Assembly (NCBI GenBank): GCA_030704615.1
Contig: CM060731.1
Coordinates: forward strand, 40,052,001-40,116,000
Reading direction: 5' to 3'
DNA length: 64,000 nucleotides
Source of the DNA: Takakia lepidozioides
Taxonomy: Eukaryota; Streptophyta; Takakiopsida; Takakiales; Takakiaceae
Part shown: positions 1-11,860 of the stretch, piece by piece
Layout: every line of letters starts with the position of its first letter
How positions within the stretch are numbered: the first letter of the stretch is position 1
The notes under the pieces: model-generated
Databases searched by the model: none
The model's input: the letters and a program-made list of their open reading frames with translations, nothing else
Told to the model about the DNA's origin: nothing
Position numbers and translations under genes: made by a program

Positions 1-1
1 T

Positions 2-2177
2 CAGTCACAAGAGCCTCGAGCCTCGAGCTTCGAGTGTACTACTCTTGCAAAGTCTCATGCATCGTCAAAGCATTTGCCTCCCAAGGTCCCTATTTTTCCC
101 GCACGACCGCTGGGAGATTCTACCCGATCCTCACAGCTGAGGAATTTCCGGCAGATCTTGGCTAGTTCCTGCAGTTCCAGCCCTTCGGAGGGATGCATGA
201 TCAAAACTAAAGCTGTTACCCACTCTCCTCTCGGGAAGAACTCCCGGGCTTTTTCTGGCCCAGTTTCTGGCACACCTTCGGATGCAGCACCTCGAAGACT
301 TCATAGCTCAGAGCTCTCACCGCATCATCCCTGGATGCATAGGGGAAAGCAAGGAATTTCTGGTACTCCATCGTCTCCCACGAGTATTTTTTCTGGTCCA
401 GATGCGGACAGTCAGACATCAGCCTCCAATCCCTCTTCAAATTCTGCCCCGGATACTCCTTGCCCCTTCACACGTCCAGCTACTCCTTCCCCTGCCCATC
501 ACCCGAAATTGTGCCCCTGTGCATCGTGCGAGTATCTTGATCAAGATTATGAGGAGAGTGCAAGTCCTATTTTCAGCCTTCCTCCAGATTTTGACGTGCA
601 CCACCAATCAGATTCAGGCACATCCTTTTACCACTCCCCCTACGGAGATCTGGGCCCAACTAAGGCAGACTACTCAGGGAAGGATGCTAATCATGGTGCT
701 GGAGGCGCTTCTGAGGGTGTAAAAGCCCTCATCAAGCTGTGCAGGAACAAGAGCCGCTTGGGGAAGCCTAAAAGTCGTCAGAGACTTGGGACAATTTACA
801 GTCCAGAGGTGTGGGCGCCCACTCTTGCTACTTATTTCCAGTGTCTCGAGCTCAGTCAGGCAGCAACCTCTAGTGGACATCTTGACAGCTATGGGGCAGT
901 ACCTGGAAATTGTACTGGATCAGAGCCTGCGAGTGTTGAGTCAAGTCCCATGCTATCTCCACAAGGTCCCAGCAGGCTGCCTTACACGATGCCCACTATT
1001 GCTGAACAAGAATTGGCAGCCAGGAGTTGTTTCAAGCCTCCAAATCCAGATTTTACTGCACGGCTAGGAAACATGTTCTCACCTACAGGATGTACCCCAA
1101 GGGATGTTCATCGCTCTGGGTCCACTACCCCTTCCCGGCTGGAGGATATGCGTCCATCACCAGCTTACACAGCTACCTTGGATTTGCTCTCTCCTGCTGT
1201 GGGCATGATCCCGAAAAGGAAGAAGGTGCCTACTGTGAAGCTGAAGGTGCCCAGTTTCAGGTGGCGAGGTTCAAAAATACGCAGAAGAGTTCGCTACATT
1301 GTAAGTACAATGTTCCTGTCAGTCTCCCTGAACTTCTGATTGACACAAGAGTAGGTCCAGCTAGGGAAATGGAAGACGACTTCCACTGTGAAAAGTTTGG
1401 TGGCCACGTTTTAGGCATAGCACCAGGAGAGCAAAGCTTGTGGGGCTTGTAGGGCACCACTATATACATTTCAAGGGGTTATTCCTCATGACATCTGGAA
1501 TGTACTGAACCACATGCCCAATTGTGTGTTTGAATATAGGTGTCGCTGTGTAAAGCTTTCAAGGGTGTTCTCATCAGGGGAGCCAGGCAATGTTGTAGTA
1601 AGGCAATGGTGGAGCCCAAGCTGCTCCACCATGATGACTACACTCTCACTGAAGCAGACTTCCGTTTCTGTAAGGTATGGTCTCACCCTTTGACTGCTGG
1701 ATTGGCTCCAGTGGCTCAGTAGTATTAGATTTCAAGACCGCAACAGGGCCCTAGTGGTCTGGTCATTTTCTCTTTTCTTTCATTTGCCCCATGAACTCAT
1801 TGAGTTCCTATGGATATGTAAAGTTTTCTCTTTCTGCAAGATGCCTTCAACTGCGAATCTCTTGATGAAAAGTTATCTTGGGCTGCTTGTGGAGGGCCCC
1901 ACCTTCCTTCTTGTTTTGCTGCTTTCTTTTTGTCCCATCACCTCCTTCAGCTTCCTGTGGGTCAAATTATGAAGTCTCTTTCTTTCTTTCTTTTTTTCTC
2001 TTTCTTTCCTCTCTCTCTCTCTCTCCCCACTGTTGATTGAATTGAATGTCATGCAGAGTAAGGTGATAGCTGTGTCAAGGTACTGGCAGACAGCAAGAGG
2101 GACAGTGAGTTGTAGTTTAGTCTGGGAAGCTTGGAATCACATAATCATACTGTCCTTTTGTCTTGCAGCCGAATTGA
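2..2177 (+). CDS. 3' part of a spliced gene for an unrecognised Ser/Pro-rich protein
   Basis: I propose four exons: 2-1300 (open through the left edge, so the start lies outside), 1540-1674, 2057-2104 and 2169-2177 (stop TGA). Donors are GTAAGT at 1301, GTATGG at 1675 and GTGAGT at 2105; acceptors end in AG at 1539, 2056 and 2168. Every junction falls in phase 0, which supports the model. The 496 codons in view are rich in Ser, Pro and Thr with many SP/TP dipeptides, as in a disordered, kinase-regulated protein. A basic stretch (IPKRKKVP, then RWRGSKIRRRVR near the end of the first exon) could be a nuclear signal. The short last exons encode a Cys-containing tail (CKAFKGVLIRGARQCC; ADFRFCK). 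I do not recognise the family and propose no function. Ordinary codon use and clean introns suggest a real host gene. Confidence 0.6.
1975..2028. repeat. Pyrimidine (CT/CTTT) microsatellite
   Basis: A TTTC- and CT-rich run lies in the intron 1675-2056 of the left-edge gene, just upstream of the acceptor at 2056. It may act as an extended polypyrimidine tract. Confidence 0.85.
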
Positions 2178-3176
2178 GCAGTTGGAGCCAAGAACTGAAA
2201 CACAGCAAGATAATTGGGGAGTCTGTTGGGTATTCTTCTTGGAAATGTGACGGGTTTTCAGGCACATCCGTTGTAAAATCCATTGCTGACGTCATTCAAC
2301 ATCTCCTTACAATCCTGTTCTATGTTCTTGTAAGCTTGCTCTAAATGACTGCTTTAGCTTAGCCTTAGTTCTCAGAGAAGGTTGTTCAGACCACTGTCAC
2401 TGTATGTCATTATACCCCTAATGTAGCTGCATGAGCATGAGGTTGTATCTCTTTTCGTTGGCAAGCAAGGAATTCAAGCTATGAGGGGGCAATTCAAATG
2501 CATAGAAACTGCATGGTAGGGTCCAAGCATTCAGGTTATGAAAGGTATGTAGCATGGGCATTCTGTGTTCTTATCTTCAAATCCATCTGTGGATGAAGTG
2601 TGGTTGTAATATTTAGGAACTGAAAAGTTGTAGTCCATGTGTCCACACAGTAAAATGCTGTAGATGTAACTGCAGCACTCTATCTGGCATGAATTTTGCG
2701 CTCAAACGTTCAAACAAAGATCACACCACAGAAAATATACACAAGGGACTGCACTGAACATTGTTGTTTAATCTGTTTTACAAAAATGAAACAGTGTATT
2801 GTCATTTCATGGGTCTCCAAGTTACATACAATTTTGAAAACCAACTAGTGTAGTATATGTCATCTCTAAACTCAATGCTATCTTGATCTATATACACAAA
2901 ATATATGTATGTAAATGTATGTATCTTACTACAATCGTACAGCAACTCATAAAGCATGAAAGACAACATCAGTAACATGAGAATCTCTAGATCCACCTCA
3001 AGATTTGATACTCCCTACCAGAAGCACCACAAAAATGACAACCTCTCCACAAAATGCGAGAGTCTAGATAGGAATGAGGAGGTAGGTACGAGGAGGTAGG
3101 TACGTAGGCACAAACGTGGTGGTAGGTATGTATAAGGGTAAACTGACTGGCTTGCTGCCCTAAAACCCAGTTATGT

Positions 3177-3265
3177 CCGGTAGCGAGAGGAGCCCCGCTA
3201 CCGGATATAGCAGGGAGCCAGGACTTACCGAGCCGCGTTAGCCAGGGCTCCTCTCGAATGCTACC
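3177..3265. repeat. Foldback sequence with two alternative pairings
   Basis: CCGGTAGCG at 3177-3185 is the exact inverted partner of CGCTACCGG at 3196-3204, around a 10 nt loop. The stretch 3179-3195 also pairs with 3245-3265 (GGGCTCCTCTCG..GCTACC). It may be a transposon-end remnant; no gene is linked to it. Confidence 0.5.
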
Positions 3266-3422
3266 TAAGACAGAGGCTCTAATAAAACTTTATTAAAACT
3301 CAGGGGTTAAGCCCCGGAGTTGGGATTATTTGGAGAATTGATAAATTATTTTCTAGTATATTAATATAAATAATGGTGGAAAAAAACTTGGTATTTTATC
3401 ACGCTCCCTTGGGGAGGCGTCA

Positions 3423-3448
3423 ATTATTATTATTATTATTATTATTAT
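3423..3448. repeat. ATT microsatellite
   Basis: About nine ATT/TTA units in a row. Confidence 0.9.
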
Positions 3449-3483
3449 ATTTTATCAATCATTGTTTGTAAATAAGATAGAAA

Positions 3484-3558
3484 TTCTAGCGACGACCGAA
3501 GGTCGGAAGCTAGTTAACCTAGAGCAGGAATAGGGTGCCAAAGTGCCACGTCATCGTC
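3484..3558 (-). repeat. Dispersed repeat, inverted copy of 45162-45237
   Basis: The reverse complement of this stretch matches 45162-45237 with scattered substitutions. Both contain TGGCAC..TGGCACCCTATTCC and end at GTCGCTAGAA. It looks like the end of a dispersed element of unknown class. Confidence 0.6.
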
Positions 3559-4379
3559 GCCACGTTTCGTTGTCAAATTCTGTCGAGTCTGCCCGAACTG
3601 CCCGAACTTGTCACTCACGCGCGCGCGCTGCCGCTTCTTTCTCGCTCGATGTCTTCGTTTGTGTTTGGGTACCCATGCTGCAGACTGGGGAGTAGAGGGT
3701 AGCGATGTCAAGTCTCTGATAGAACATGAATCCTCCAAAGAGGCAGTAGTGGGAGCCATAGTTGCCCAGGCAGTTGCAAATATAAGAGAGAGATGAAGTC
3801 GATGCTAAAAGAAAGAGAGAGGAGAGGGGCTCAACTCGGCGAGCACAATCTCGGAGAGACAAAGAGCACAATGAAGCTGTGCTGAGGTCAGCTGCAATAG
3901 CCCGCACTGCTCAAAAATGATCAGTTAGAAGATCCCTTTAGTGGGAGTGGATATGGGCAGGGGGGGAAGAAGAAGACTAGGGGGGGCTTGACAGCCTTGT
4001 TGCAGAGAAAACCCACTGCTAAAGATAGACTTGCTCGAAAACTATTGAATGCTCGTGTTAGAGACGCCACTGTATGTCATCTAACAAGGGAGGAGGATGC
4101 TAGATATAGGGATGCCTATCCCAACCAGTGGTAGAGCGGTAACAATTTCTCATGATGTTGTAGAGGGGATGTCCAGTCTCGTATTCCTCCGAAAGAAACC
4201 AGCAACGGAGAGTGTGCATCTTAGTGTTGAAGGCGAATGTCATCCTTCTTGTGGATCTTCCCAACCTGTGAAGACTCTATTCTGTGAGCTTTCCTCCTTC
4301 CTCTGTCAACTCCTCTTGCATTGGAGCATATTCATCTCACCTCTGTTGCCAATCTTTTCTCAATGTCTCTAATCTATTT
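3559..4379. other. No gene recognised
   Basis: Purine-rich non-coding sequence ahead of the PPR remnants. No motif, promoter or repeat is clear. Confidence 0.5.
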
Positions 4380-7300
4380 GGGTTGAGGTTCTACAAAATG
4401 GCGGAACGAGATGTTGTATTATGGAACTCCATGATTACAGGCTACATTGGAGGTGGGTTCTCAAGGTCTGTGCCAGTGTGGCAGCTCTTGAGAAGGGCAA
4501 AGAGATCCATGCTGACATTATCAAGCCAGAATTGTGTCAGATAACATTCTAGGTACTGCCTTGGTAAGCAAGTATGCCAAATGCGGGAGCATAAATAATG
4601 TATGGCAAGTGTTTGACAATATAGCTGAACGGGATGTAGTCTCATGGAGTGCGATGATCGCAGGATATGCCCAGCATGGGTGTGGTACGGAGGCTTTGGA
4701 GACCTATAAGCAAATGGTATGAGAAGGGGTGGCACCTGACCAGTCTACGTTTGTTTGCGTTGTCAATGCCTGTGCAAGTCCGGCAGCCCTGGAGAAGGGC
4801 AAACAAGTCCATGCTGACATAATGAAAGCTGGAATTGTTCCAGATATCATTCTGGAGAATACCCTAGTCGATGGTATGCCAAATGTGGCAGCCTTGAAGA
4901 TGCAAGTTGGCAATATGGCTAGACAAATTGTGGTCTCATGGAGTGCAATGATCGGATGTATGCATGATTTGTGCAGAGGCATGGATAGTTGAAGGAGGGA
5001 TAGAGTGTGGGTCCAGATTCATCCAAGGAGACCGGACTTCAAGCTCCAGATTACCTATGATTCCCTGTGGATCAATAGCTACAAGAAACCTGGATGCGTA
5101 GATGGTCAACTAAAGGCACGTTTGTTTGCATTTGCAGTGTGTGTGCAAGCCTGGCAGCCCTGGAAAAGTGGAAAGAGGCCCATAGTAACATCGTCAAATC
5201 TGGAATTGTACCAGATGTCATTCTGAACACTGCCCAACGTGATGCTTGCAGGGTATGCACAGCAGGGGCGCGGGATGGAGGCTTTGGAGACCTATGAGCA
5301 AATGATGTGCGAAGGGGTGAAGCCCGACCACATCACGTTTGTGTGTGTTTGCAGTGCGTGTGCAAGCCTGGCAGCTCTGGAATAGGGCAAAGAGGTCCAT
5401 GGTTGCATCGACAAAGCTGGAATTGTACCAGATGTCATCCTGAACACTACCCTGGTGGACATGTATGCCAAATGTGGGAGCGTTGAGGATGTGGAGGGAG
5501 TTTTCCACAGTATGGCTGAACGAGTTTCGGTGTCGTGGAATGCCATGCTTGCAGGGTATGCACAACAGGGGCGCGTGATGGAGGCCTTGGAGACCTATGA
5601 GCAAATGATGGGTAAAGGGGTGAAGCCCGACCACATCACGTTTGTGTGCGTTTGCAATGCGTGTGCAAGCCTGGCAGCCCTGGAAAAGGGCAAAGAGGTG
5701 CATGGTTGCATCGGCAAAGCTGGAATTGTACCAGATGTGATTCTGGACAATACCCTCGTGGACATGTATGCCAAATGTGGGAGCATTGAGGATGTGGAGG
5801 GATGTTCAACAATATGGCTGAACGAGATTTGGTGTCATGGAACGCCGTGCTTGCAGGATAGGCACAGCAGGGGCGTGGGATGGAGGACTTGGAGACCTAT
5901 GAGCAAATGATGGGGAAAGAGGTGCATTGAGGATGCAAAGGTCAGAGGGGTTAATTAGAAAGGAGCCAGGTTGCTGCTGCATTGAGGTTGGCAACAGGGT
6001 GCACACCTTCGTTGTAGATGACAAGTTGATCTTCTTGAACGGCAGGAGGGGTTTCACACGCCGATCGCAGATGGGCAGGAGCTCGCACGATGGTGCGGGA
6101 TGGAGGCCTGGGGGAAGGGGTGAAGCCCAACCACATCACGTTTGTGTGCGTTTGCAATGCGTGTGCAAGCCTGGCAGCCCTGGAAAAGGGCACAGAGGTG
6201 CACGGTGACATCAACAAAGCTGGAACTGTACCAAATGTCATTCTGGACACTGCCCTGGTTCACTTGTATGCGAAATGTGATGCCATATTGTCAAATACTC
6301 CCTTTGAAGGAATGCGATGATCGCAGGATGATCCAGCATGGTTGTCATAGGGAGGTCCTGCAACTATTTGAAGGAATGCAAAAGAATGGCTTGAAGCCGG
6401 ACAGTATCAGCTTTATATGTGTTCTCTCTACATGGAGCCACACTGACCTACTGAATGAAGGAAGACGCTACTTCGATTCCCTGAGTCAAGATCATGGTAT
6501 CAATCTGACGTCGTGGAATTAATACTTTTCTGACCCCGGTCAATGGTGGGAAAGGTGAATGCCTGTCAGATTACCAGATGTCATTCTGAACACTGCCTTG
6601 GTGGACATGTATGCCTTGAGCAGTAGCACCCAGGTGATATCCTTGTCCGATATCAGGATATCTCAGCAGGGGTGTAGTAGGGAGGCTTTCAATAGCTATG
6701 AGCAGATGATACGAGAAGGGGTGTTGCCTGATAAGAAGGCGGCTGCCAGCCTGGCAGCCTTTTCCACGCGGACATCATTAAAGCTGGAATACTGACAGAC
6801 AACATTCTTGAGAATACCCTCGTTAACATGTATGCCAAGTGTGGGAGCTTGAAACATTCACGCCAAGTGTTCAACAACATGGTTGAACGGGATGTGGTCT
6901 CGTGGAGTGCGATTATTGCATGCTCAGCATGGGTATGGCGGAGATGTTCTGCAGCTGTTTGAAGAAATGCAACAAGAATGCATGAAGCCAAGCAATATCA
7001 CCTTTACATATGTTCTCTCTACATGTAGTCATGTGGGCCTGGTGGATGATGGTTGCCATTACTTTGATTCCATGAGTCGGGATCATGGGCTCACTCCCAA
7101 AGTGGAGCATTTTGGCTGCGTGGTAGACCTCCTTGGCCGTGCAGGCTACCTGTATGAGGCAGAGGACTTAATTAAAAGAATGCCAAATGAACCAGATGCT
7201 GCAGTGTGGGGGGCCTTGCTTGGTGCCTGCAGAATTTTTGGTAATGTGGATGTAGCAGAACGTGCAGCATACAAGAAACCTGCATGGGTAGATGGTCAAC

Positions 7301-7389
7301 TGGAAGCCGCAGCAGCGGCGGCACAATTGATAAAATCAGGCACTGCTACTCAAGGTGATGTCATGCCTGACTCGTTTGATTCATGTTGA
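4380..7389 (+). pseudogene. PPR (PLS class, E-domain) pseudogene cluster
   Basis: Repeated PPR blocks occur in all three forward frames: AERDVVSWSAMIAGYAQHG (4620-4680), VPDVILNTTLVDMYAKCGS (about 5425-5480), HITFVCVCNACASLAALEKG (5630-5690) and again at about 6130-6190. A C-terminal E-type stretch (HFGCVVDLLGRAGY, then EPDAAVWGALLGACR) lies at 7105-7235. An E+-like piece (KEPGCCCIEVGNRVHTF) is at 5960-6010. Reading is broken by many stops and frame changes, for example TGA after KQMV at 4720, TAG inside AALE*GKEV near 5383, and a shift at about 5800. Near-identical blocks at 5250-5480, 5545-5800 and 6095-6270 suggest internal duplication. No intact DYW domain is present. Intact relatives bind and edit organellar RNA; this copy cannot encode one. 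Confidence 0.88.
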
Positions 7390-8185
7390 CAAAGTTCAGA
7401 AGGTTCTAAGCTGCCCTAGTGGTATAGTTGCATCTCTCTATATACTGCCCTTCATTCTGTACCAATTGTCACATGTGAGGGGTCAATTGCTTTAAAGACA
7501 GACTGAAAATCTTAGAGAGTTCTTCATATGAACTGCTTGCACACTTAAATATGGCTATGGCACAGGGGGACTGCTACTGACAGGTGGATCCAACAAGGCT
7601 GTTTTGCTTCTCATCTTCTGAGCATTTGTTATTGTGTCACCTTCTTCAACACATTTCACCCTGTTTTTCCCTCTTATCAGAATCGGCCCTAAAGTTTTAT
7701 GTCAAGTCACATCTGCTAGTGGTTGAAGTATTCTGATACAGCACTGAAGGTGGCTTGCTCAAAGTTTGTGGAGCTTTGGTAGTTGTAGCTGGGTATAGAT
7801 GAGGTTGTGATCAAAAGTCTTGCTGCTCAGCTGCCCACCAGTGGTTTAAAAGGGATTTCACAGAAAAATCCAAGATCACCGGATTTGAAGAAGCGTACAA
7901 AGGAGGTCCTCTGGATTGAGAGCTGGTCAACCTCTTCTTGGATAAGATACAAGGTCAAACACAATCTGCTGATGGTTCTTTACCGCATGGAGCTCAGGAC
8001 AGAGAACACCACAGGTATTTGAGGGTTCCAACTCAAAAGAGATAAAACTCTAACAGTTTATTGTCAAGTAGATGGCTTTAAGTAGTTGTACAACTGTTGA
8101 TAAGTAGCTAGAAGCCTGTCCCCATGAAGAGATATTTCAGAACTTAGAGGACCAAAAGAGGGATTCAACAGGGACCCTTCTAGCA
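7390..8185. other. No gene recognised
   Basis: Non-coding sequence between two PPR remnants. Short open frames only; no motif seen. Confidence 0.5.
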
Positions 8186-8426
8186 CTCGTGGGTATTTGA
8201 GGATACTATGTAAAGTAGGCCGACTGGAAGAGGCAGTGCACCTTTTGAACAAACCAGGCATGCGACCAGACTCCAATACATATGTATGTCTCTTGCAGGA
8301 GTGCATGAAAATGAAAGACATGGCTCAAGGAAAGCAGCTGCACATCCACAGTCAAAAGTGGATTCAGGCCAAATGTCCTTCTACTCCACACCCTTGTTAA
8401 CATGTATGCTAAGTGTGGTTGAAAGG
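8186..8426 (+). pseudogene. PPR fragment, N-terminal type
   Basis: Translation gives ILCKVGRLEEAVHLL, then DSNTYVCLLQECMKMKDMAQGK, the usual start of a plant PLS-type PPR protein. The frame shifts near 8358. The continuation (LVNMYAKCG at about 8396-8424) sits in another frame. It is probably the displaced 5' part of the cluster at 4.4-7.4 kb or of a relative. Confidence 0.75.
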
Positions 8427-8623
8427 GGTTCTATTTCTGCATGCCTATGCCTGTGGGAGGTCACAAAGGTAGCCATGTTGGACTATAATTGCTGGGCAGC
8501 TCCTTTTGTTCCTCACAAAACACAGAGTCGATGGCCACAAGGCTACAGCACTAACCAAATAATACCATATGAGTACATTCTAATCATATTTGAACTTTCG
8601 CATGGATGCAAATGTTTTCTTTT

Positions 8624-8742
8624 GACATCTGGCACAATACCAGATTTCATGATCTCAGAATGGACCTATTTGCCCTAGTTCTCCAGGGCTGCCAGGCTGG
8701 TACAAGCTTTTGCAAACAAAGGTGACCTCATTGGGTTTTGTC
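8624..8742 (-). pseudogene. PPR fragment on the opposite strand
   Basis: The reverse complement reads as a degenerate PPR unit (KACTSLAALEN*GK*VHSEI, then MKSGIVPDV) with two stops. It faces the other PPR pieces, so the locus holds an inversion or an independent insertion. Confidence 0.65.
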
Positions 8743-9693
8743 CCTTCCTGTATCATCCCCTCAATGTCCCTCCTGCATCTGCTCCTTGCCATTACCACAG
8801 ATTCAGCTCAAAGCTGAAATGTGCTTTGCATGTCCCACCATCTGCAAAGAAGCCTCAAAAGATTATAAAGCAATGCAGCTGAAACTAGAACCCAACCCAT
8901 CTATCATTAGAGTGAAAATTCAGAGCTGAAAGCTGCCCACCAAGGCTGCCCAAACATGAGACATTGTAAGACAGTGTCACTCCCTGTTGAGAATACCCCG
9001 ACAACCTACTAGAAAATGGATTATTGTCACAGCCTTAACTAAGAGGAGCCTTAACTAAGAGGAGCCTTTTGTGTTTTTGTGTGGTTCACATCCACCAGGG
9101 TTCACCTAATCCTACAGCTCACCTGGAGGCATTCTTTCAGGGTATGTACTACTTATGTACAGGGAGTATCCTCATTCAGAGTCTTGCTACTCAAAAGCTT
9201 ACAGTGCTGCAGCGCGGATTCTGAGTCTGTCCAACCTGGCTTGATGTCAACCAATACTGATCCAGGGTCAACCCATTCCCATGAAAGTAGGTTGAGTATG
9301 GAAGTTGTGCTCCCCTCTGGTAGCTCACATGGACAAATTTCGTGTCATGAGTAAAGAGAGCTCCCCCGCTAACAAGCCCTGAACCTTTTTATCAAGACAA
9401 TAAAGCTAAATGTTGAGAAACTAAATGATGAGCGACGAAAAAGATATAAACAACACTCCGCCATTCTTCTTGCGCGAAACAATGAAACATGGGATGTGTG
9501 TATGTAACCAAGCCCTTTTTGTGAAAATTGAACGTAGTTCTCAGAATTCGTCGCTAGTAGTGCGGAGCAACGCGAAGCCCTAGTATGGATATTGAAAGTG
9601 ACGGAGGTGTGTAATTGACAATAATGTGGATAGCTCTTCTTGTGTTTTTGTTGAAAGTGACCATTATATATTCAACAGTAGAGACAATCAGAA
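8743..9693. other. No gene recognised
   Basis: Non-coding. A short direct duplication (GCCTTAACTAAGAGGA twice) occurs at 9032-9067. Confidence 0.5.
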
Positions 9694-9866
9694 TGTAGCC
9701 CAGTGGTAATGGGCACATACCACGTTGGATGTGGTTGTGGGTTCAAACCACGGTCTGGTGTGTCATGAAGGTGTCCACCTTTCAGCTAGAAGGCAGTAGC
9801 CCTTGTGGTGAAGTGACACCATAAGTTACACTCTCTTCGGAAGGCATCATACTTTACTTTCTTTCA
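9694..9866 (+). mobile_element. tRNA-derived SINE, family B, copy 1
   Basis: The head carries an A-box-like GTAGCCCAGTGGTAATG and a B-box-like GTGGGTTCAAACCAC about 40 nt later, the internal RNA polymerase III promoter of tRNA-derived SINEs. The body resembles 44459-44592: same boxes, then ACCATAA.TTACAC and AAGG(A)GGC near the 3' end. No functional tRNA cloverleaf is evident. Confidence 0.65.
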
Positions 9867-9904
9867 GCACTAGAAGATGAAGATGTTTCATATGATATTA
9901 ACGA

Positions 9905-10370
9905 TATTGTTTTGTCTCCTGCCACGACTACAACACATGTGCCTAGATTCAACCCGGTGGTGGAGTTCTTCCAGGAGTTGCGGAGGAACTACCAAGGTGT
10001 ACGGACAGAGAAGCTACGAAGTTTGCAAGACTTCCAGCGCAAACCCAATGAGAGCCTGCGAGAGGCGTACACTCGTATGAGGCGCTTGATAAGTGTGACC
10101 CAAGGGGTTACTGAAGCTCAGGCAATCCAGTTTTGGTATGGAATTTTGGATAAGGAGCTCAAGAGAAGGGTGCGAGATGCAACCCTGTTACAAGCAGCCC
10201 AACCCACATTAGCAGATGTGTTTCTGCTGGCTGAGCGGATTGAGCTCAACATGGTGGAGGAGCGAGTTGTTACCATTGGATTTGGCAAGGACATGCCTAC
10301 ACGAGGCGTAGCTGCCAGCCCACAGGCACAAGGAACCGCTCAACAGCGTGGTCAGGGGGGCAAGGTTGCC
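9905..10370 (+). pseudogene. Retrotransposon gag fragment, forward copy
   Basis: Codons for RFNPVVEFFQELRRNYQGV, RSLQDFQRKPNESLREAYTR, QGVTEAQAIQFWYGILDKEL and AAQPTLADVFLLAERIELNM match the gag at 12236-13393 almost word for word, including family-specific spacing. It lacks the N-terminal leader and the zinc knuckles. It is an LTR-type gag (retrotransposon gag domain) remnant. Confidence 0.85.
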
Positions 10371-10392
10371 CAGCCCAAGTTCCATGGAGCTT

Positions 10393-10434
10393 ACAGGTCC
10401 AACATATCACCCCTGGTTGCTGTTGGCCTGCAAA
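10393..10434 (-). pseudogene. Gag fragment in inverted orientation
   Basis: The reverse complement encodes FAGQQQPGVICWTC, the segment that leads into the first zinc knuckle of the gag at 12.2-13.4 kb. It sits just beyond the forward gag piece, so two gag fragments face each other with the middle missing. Confidence 0.7.
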
Positions 10435-10668
10435 AGATGCCACGGGCCTCTGCACCTGTTTGAGACGGTTGCGGGTGTCCTCATTGCGAATGACTGCATC
10501 TCCTTCAAACAGAACAAACTTGTCCTCGCTAATGAACACATCCTGACGGGAGGGCCTCAAATGGATGAAACACTTGAAACAACAAGGTACTTGCACTCCA
10601 TCAAAGCTTCTACCATAATCAGGCATAATTGAACAATTTTTTACCATTTAGTTCCCTTGATGTTTTGG

Positions 10669-11201
10669 CATGTCTAATTTTATGCTCAACATAGTAATGT
10701 CGCTACCCCGATATCATGGTGCAGGAATACCACAAATTGGGGCAGAGACAGCTACTATTGTGAAAGTAGAAGTGAGTTATTTTGAAATTCATATGTTCTT
10801 TAGAGTCTACTTGATTTGAAAGTGGTGTAGGGTTCAAATAGCAGTCATTTAGCAGCTTCCGTCAATATCGATCTGCTTAGCGTAAATTGACAACCTTCCA
10901 AATGATGAGCAGGCTAGGACCCATAGCTCGACTTGAAGCTGAAGATGCAACCACTTTGTTGAGAAATCTTTTAGTCGGCATATATTATTTAGAAAAATGG
11001 AATCTGATCGTTAATTAATAACGATTATTTAATTTCACGTCGTCTATTCTGAGGGAAATTCTAGTATGCTGATAGTGGCTGGTAGATAATTGGCTTAGTT
11101 CCTTGGGCTCATTTTTCTTTCAAACAAATCAAGGATGCCTCTGCTAAGTGTTGTTTGTGTTGTTTTCTAGCCGGAGCAAGTAACCAAGCTAAAGAGTAAG
11201 G
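10669..11201 (+). repeat. Left arm of a 17 kb-spaced inverted repeat
   Basis: About 530 bp nearly identical to the reverse complement of 28434-28958. The repeat holds one SNARE exon, the following intron and the first half of the next exon. Intron sequence is shared, so the copy was made from DNA and not from spliced RNA. Confidence 0.88.
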
Positions 11202-11860
11202 TGGACACAACCCAACCATCTATTAAAAAGGTAATATATTTGTTTAGGATTTAATTCGTTCACCTTAAATGTTCCATCTTTTCACACCAGAATAAGTTGT
11301 GTTCTCGACAGTCTCTTCCTTTGATGTCTTCAATGCACTAGAGTTTATTAGTTAGCATGGTCTGCCTACCATTATTGAATTTTTAGTATATTTGCATTAT
11401 ACTTCAACATTTCGCCTAATTTAACTGAAATCATGATGAAGTGAATGTCTGTCCACGAAGCACACCATGACACATTCGTCCCTACCATTCAAGTTGTCCA
11501 ATAACAAGATGTTCATTTCTACTGTGCAGATGGCAAGAAATAGGTGTATAATGCTCATTTTACTTCTCATAGCACTGGGAATAATCGTGATCATTATGCT
11601 GAAGGTACTCCTTCATTCTTTCCCCATGAAGAGCCCAACAATTGTGTCTTTGTACTCAGCTTTGTGAAGGGTGTTCACTCTCATCAGATTTATCACCTGC
11701 TTGTAACCAACTACTATCTGCAAGGATATGCTATATACTTCAGTTCTTTTAGTTGACTGCTTGTTCTTTGCAGATCATCCAACCTGACAATAAAGTTCCA
11801 GGTTCGGCACCTACACCTCGAAATAGACAATTATTGATGACAACGTTAGACTTGCAATAA
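10725..11860 (+). pseudogene. NPSN: NPSN-type Qb-SNARE, 3' exons only
   Basis: Exons read as 10725-10771, 11171-11230, 11530-11604 and 11774-11860 (stop TAA), with GT/AG borders and agreeing phases. They encode the end of the SNARE helix (GAETATIVKVE, then PEQVTKLKSKVDTTQPSIKK), a hydrophobic anchor (CIMLILLLIALGIIVIIMLK) and a short tail (PDNKVPGSAPTPRNRQLL). Order and motifs match novel plant SNAREs, which act in membrane fusion at the cell plate and plasma membrane. About 13 residues usually found between SIKK and the anchor were not located. All N-terminal exons are absent: upstream is gag debris. This is therefore a truncated copy, though it could be expressed as part of a chimeric transcript. 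Family assignment is from recognised motifs, without a search. Confidence 0.65.

Larger units (their letters stand above)
2178..3483. other. 3' flank, no gene seen
   Basis: AT-rich non-coding sequence. It contains a nested hairpin (3177-3265) and an ATT microsatellite (3423-3448). Short open frames here have no recognisable motif. Confidence 0.6.

Noticed and set aside
74-1339. A self-contained gene starting at 74
   Set aside because: Position 74 is TTG, and the frame is open to the left edge; the reading frame also continues past a good donor at 1301. It is better read as the exon of a larger spliced gene.
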